DNA of 5,694 nucleotides, taken from the NCBI GenBank assembly GCA_003456855.1, contig DMOO01000048.1:1-5694 (forward strand), in the 5' to 3' direction. Under the pieces are notes generated by a model, which saw only the letters and a program-made list of their open reading frames with translations, was not told the DNA's origin and did not search any database. Made by a program: the position numbers and the translations under genes. The DNA comes from Sphaerochaeta sp. Its GTDB lineage: Bacteria > Spirochaetota > Spirochaetia > Sphaerochaetales > Sphaerochaetaceae. Positions 4,566-5,694 of the stretch are shown piece after piece; the first letter of the stretch is position 1, and the number at the start of each line of letters is the position of its first letter.

Positions 4566-5694
4566 ATGAAAAGAATACTTGTTGTCGCAATAGTTATCAT
4601 AATGTGCATCTCCATGGCCTTCGCGGCGGAGACTGTCAACTCCAAGACGTTCCCTCTCACATCGGATCTTTACGAGCTGATGGATGACCTCTATTCCCTG
4701 CAGGGGCTTGCAAGGCCATCCACAAGCAGGCCCTGGTCACAGTCGGAGGCAGAGCTGATATTCTCCAGAGTAGATGCCTCCGGCCTGTCAAAGGTCCAGC
4801 AGAGCATCTACGAAAGAATCCAGGACATCCTGGACGAGGGCATGAGATGGGACTTCGGTGAATACGGACTTGGCGGAAAGATCGATCTGGCATTTGAGGC
4901 ATACCTGCACACGAACGACGTCGACTTCGAGGAGTTCTCCACAACCTACGCCTTCCAGCATGATTTTGTGACCGATGCGGACTGGGTGCGAGGCTTCGAG
5001 GAGAGACGTCCACTTGCAAAGGCCAGCATGGATTTCTCCATCTCGGACTTCTTCTACACCTACTGCGACATGCAGTACGGCTATGGAAGGGTCACAAAGT
5101 ACGACAAGTTCGTAAGACTGAACGAGGACAAGAGCGGAGACCTTGATCTGGTGACCTCTGACGGCTATATCGGAAGCTATTTAATGGACGATGGCTCCCA
5201 TATGATGCTCTGGAGTGCACAGTATAGCAAGAAATTTGCAACCAATGTGCTGCCAGCGAGCGCTCATTTTGATTTCATCTGGCCAAAGAGGGCGATTCTG
5301 GCCGTAGGAGGGGAGAAATGGAGCCTCCAATATGGCAGAGACAGGCTTGAGATAGGCAATTCAACTGCCGGAAACATGCTTGTGGACAACCACACCGATT
5401 TCCATGACTATCTTTCGGCGACCTTCTACAGCAGCGGCTTCAAGTACCAGTGGATAAACCTCTTCATGAACGGGATAACCAACAACGGAGAGGTCAGAAC
5501 CGACGATACAAGGATCTACATGATCCACACCCTGGAGTTCAGACCTATAAGTAAGCTGTCCTTCATAATCTCTGAGGACGTCATGTACAAGGTCTCCTCT
5601 GACGGCAACGACCCCCAGGTTGTGGACCTGTCCTTCATCAACCCTGCCTTCATCTACCACAACCTGAATAACCGCTCCATGTTCAACGCAATTG
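4566..5694 (+). CDS. Wzi-like (capsule-assembly-type) outer-membrane beta-barrel protein, 3' end outside the window
   Basis: The frame is open from the ATG at 4566 to the window edge (376 codons plus one base). The signal peptide is MKRILVVAIVIIMCISMAFA, with a likely A-F-A cut after residue 20. Residues about 31-93 form a helical N-terminal region with the pattern ARP-x3-SRPWSQSEAE (49-63) followed by an LSKVQQSIYERIQDIL helix. The barrel part follows: strands with alternating aromatic residues at about 102-115, 147-165 and 205-225, then a segment with W-S-L-Q-Y-G-R-D (252-259), GNSTAGNM (264-271) and an HTDFHDYL stretch, and FINPAFIYHNLNNRSMF near the edge. The G-R-D...G-N...G-N pattern resembles Wzi-family outer-membrane proteins; in enterobacteria Wzi anchors capsule polysaccharide. 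Many spirochaetes and Bacteroidetes carry such proteins without known function. A role in surface polysaccharide is inference. AAGAGG lies six bases before the start. It shares a control region with the minus-strand gene. Confidence 0.8.
   Translation, partial: MKRILVVAIVIIMCISMAFAAETVNSKTFPLTSDLYELMDDLYSLQGLARPSTSRPWSQSEAELIFSRVDASGLSKVQQSIYERIQDILDEGMRWDFGEYGLGGKIDLAFEAYLHTNDVDFEEFSTTYAFQHDFVTDADWVRGFEERRPLAKASMDFSISDFFYTYCDMQYGYGRVTKYDKFVRLNEDKSGDLDLVTSDGYIGSYLMDDGSHMMLWSAQYSKKFATNVLPASAHFDFIWPKRAILAVGGEKWSLQYGRDRLEIGNSTAGNMLVDNHTDFHDYLSATFYSSGFKYQWINLFMNGITNNGEVRTDDTRIYMIHTLEFRPISKLSFIISEDVMYKVSSDGNDPQVVDLSFINPAFIYHNLNNRSMFNAI

Noticed and set aside
4657..5019. 120-codon minus-strand frame inside the Wzi-like gene
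   Set aside because: Arg/Pro/Ser-rich translation with no motif, antisense to a well-supported coding region.
5361..5660. 99-codon minus-strand frame inside the Wzi-like gene
   Set aside because: It is antisense to the GN-motif and barrel region and its translation is low in recognisable structure.

Overview
The window reads as ordinary chromosome from a Gram-negative-type (two-membrane) bacterium with moderate GC content. The best guess is a host-associated spirochaete of the Treponema/Sphaerochaeta kind. That guess rests on the style of the two outer-membrane-type proteins at the right end and on the general look of the chaperone genes. No 16S or other decisive marker is present, so it is an inference of moderate to low confidence. 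No mobile element, CRISPR array, tRNA or rRNA gene was seen.

Layout. Positions 1-684 hold the C-terminal part of dnaK, open at the left edge. A strong intrinsic-terminator hairpin follows at about 711-737. Next comes a tightly packed plus-strand cluster: dnaJ (798-1922), an RlmB/TrmH-type rRNA ribose methyltransferase (1944-2696), and a calcineurin-like metallophosphoesterase with a lipoprotein signal (2693-3814). The phosphoesterase starts on a GTG that overlaps the rlmB stop codon. A 101-bp convergent gap (3815-3915) carries a 10-bp perfect inverted repeat with widely spaced arms. On the minus strand, 4467-3916 encodes a small secreted protein that looks like an outer-membrane beta-barrel. 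A 98-bp divergent intergenic region (4468-4565) separates it from a plus-strand gene that starts at 4566 and runs off the right edge. That last gene encodes a larger Wzi-like (capsule-assembly-type) outer-membrane beta-barrel protein.

Functional reading. DnaK and DnaJ form the Hsp70 folding machine. The rRNA methyltransferase and the lipoprotein phosphoesterase appear to ride on the dnaJ transcript. The two divergent envelope genes share a compact control region with good matches to sigma-70 promoters in both directions, and an imperfect 20-bp dyad spans both -35 elements. This suggests, but does not prove, co-regulation.

I did not find a clearly novel multi-gene system. The points most worth a second look are the divergent control region and its near-leaderless minus-strand gene, the two uncharacterised envelope proteins, the D-x-Q variant of the phosphoesterase motif, and an abrupt change of codon usage inside dnaK.
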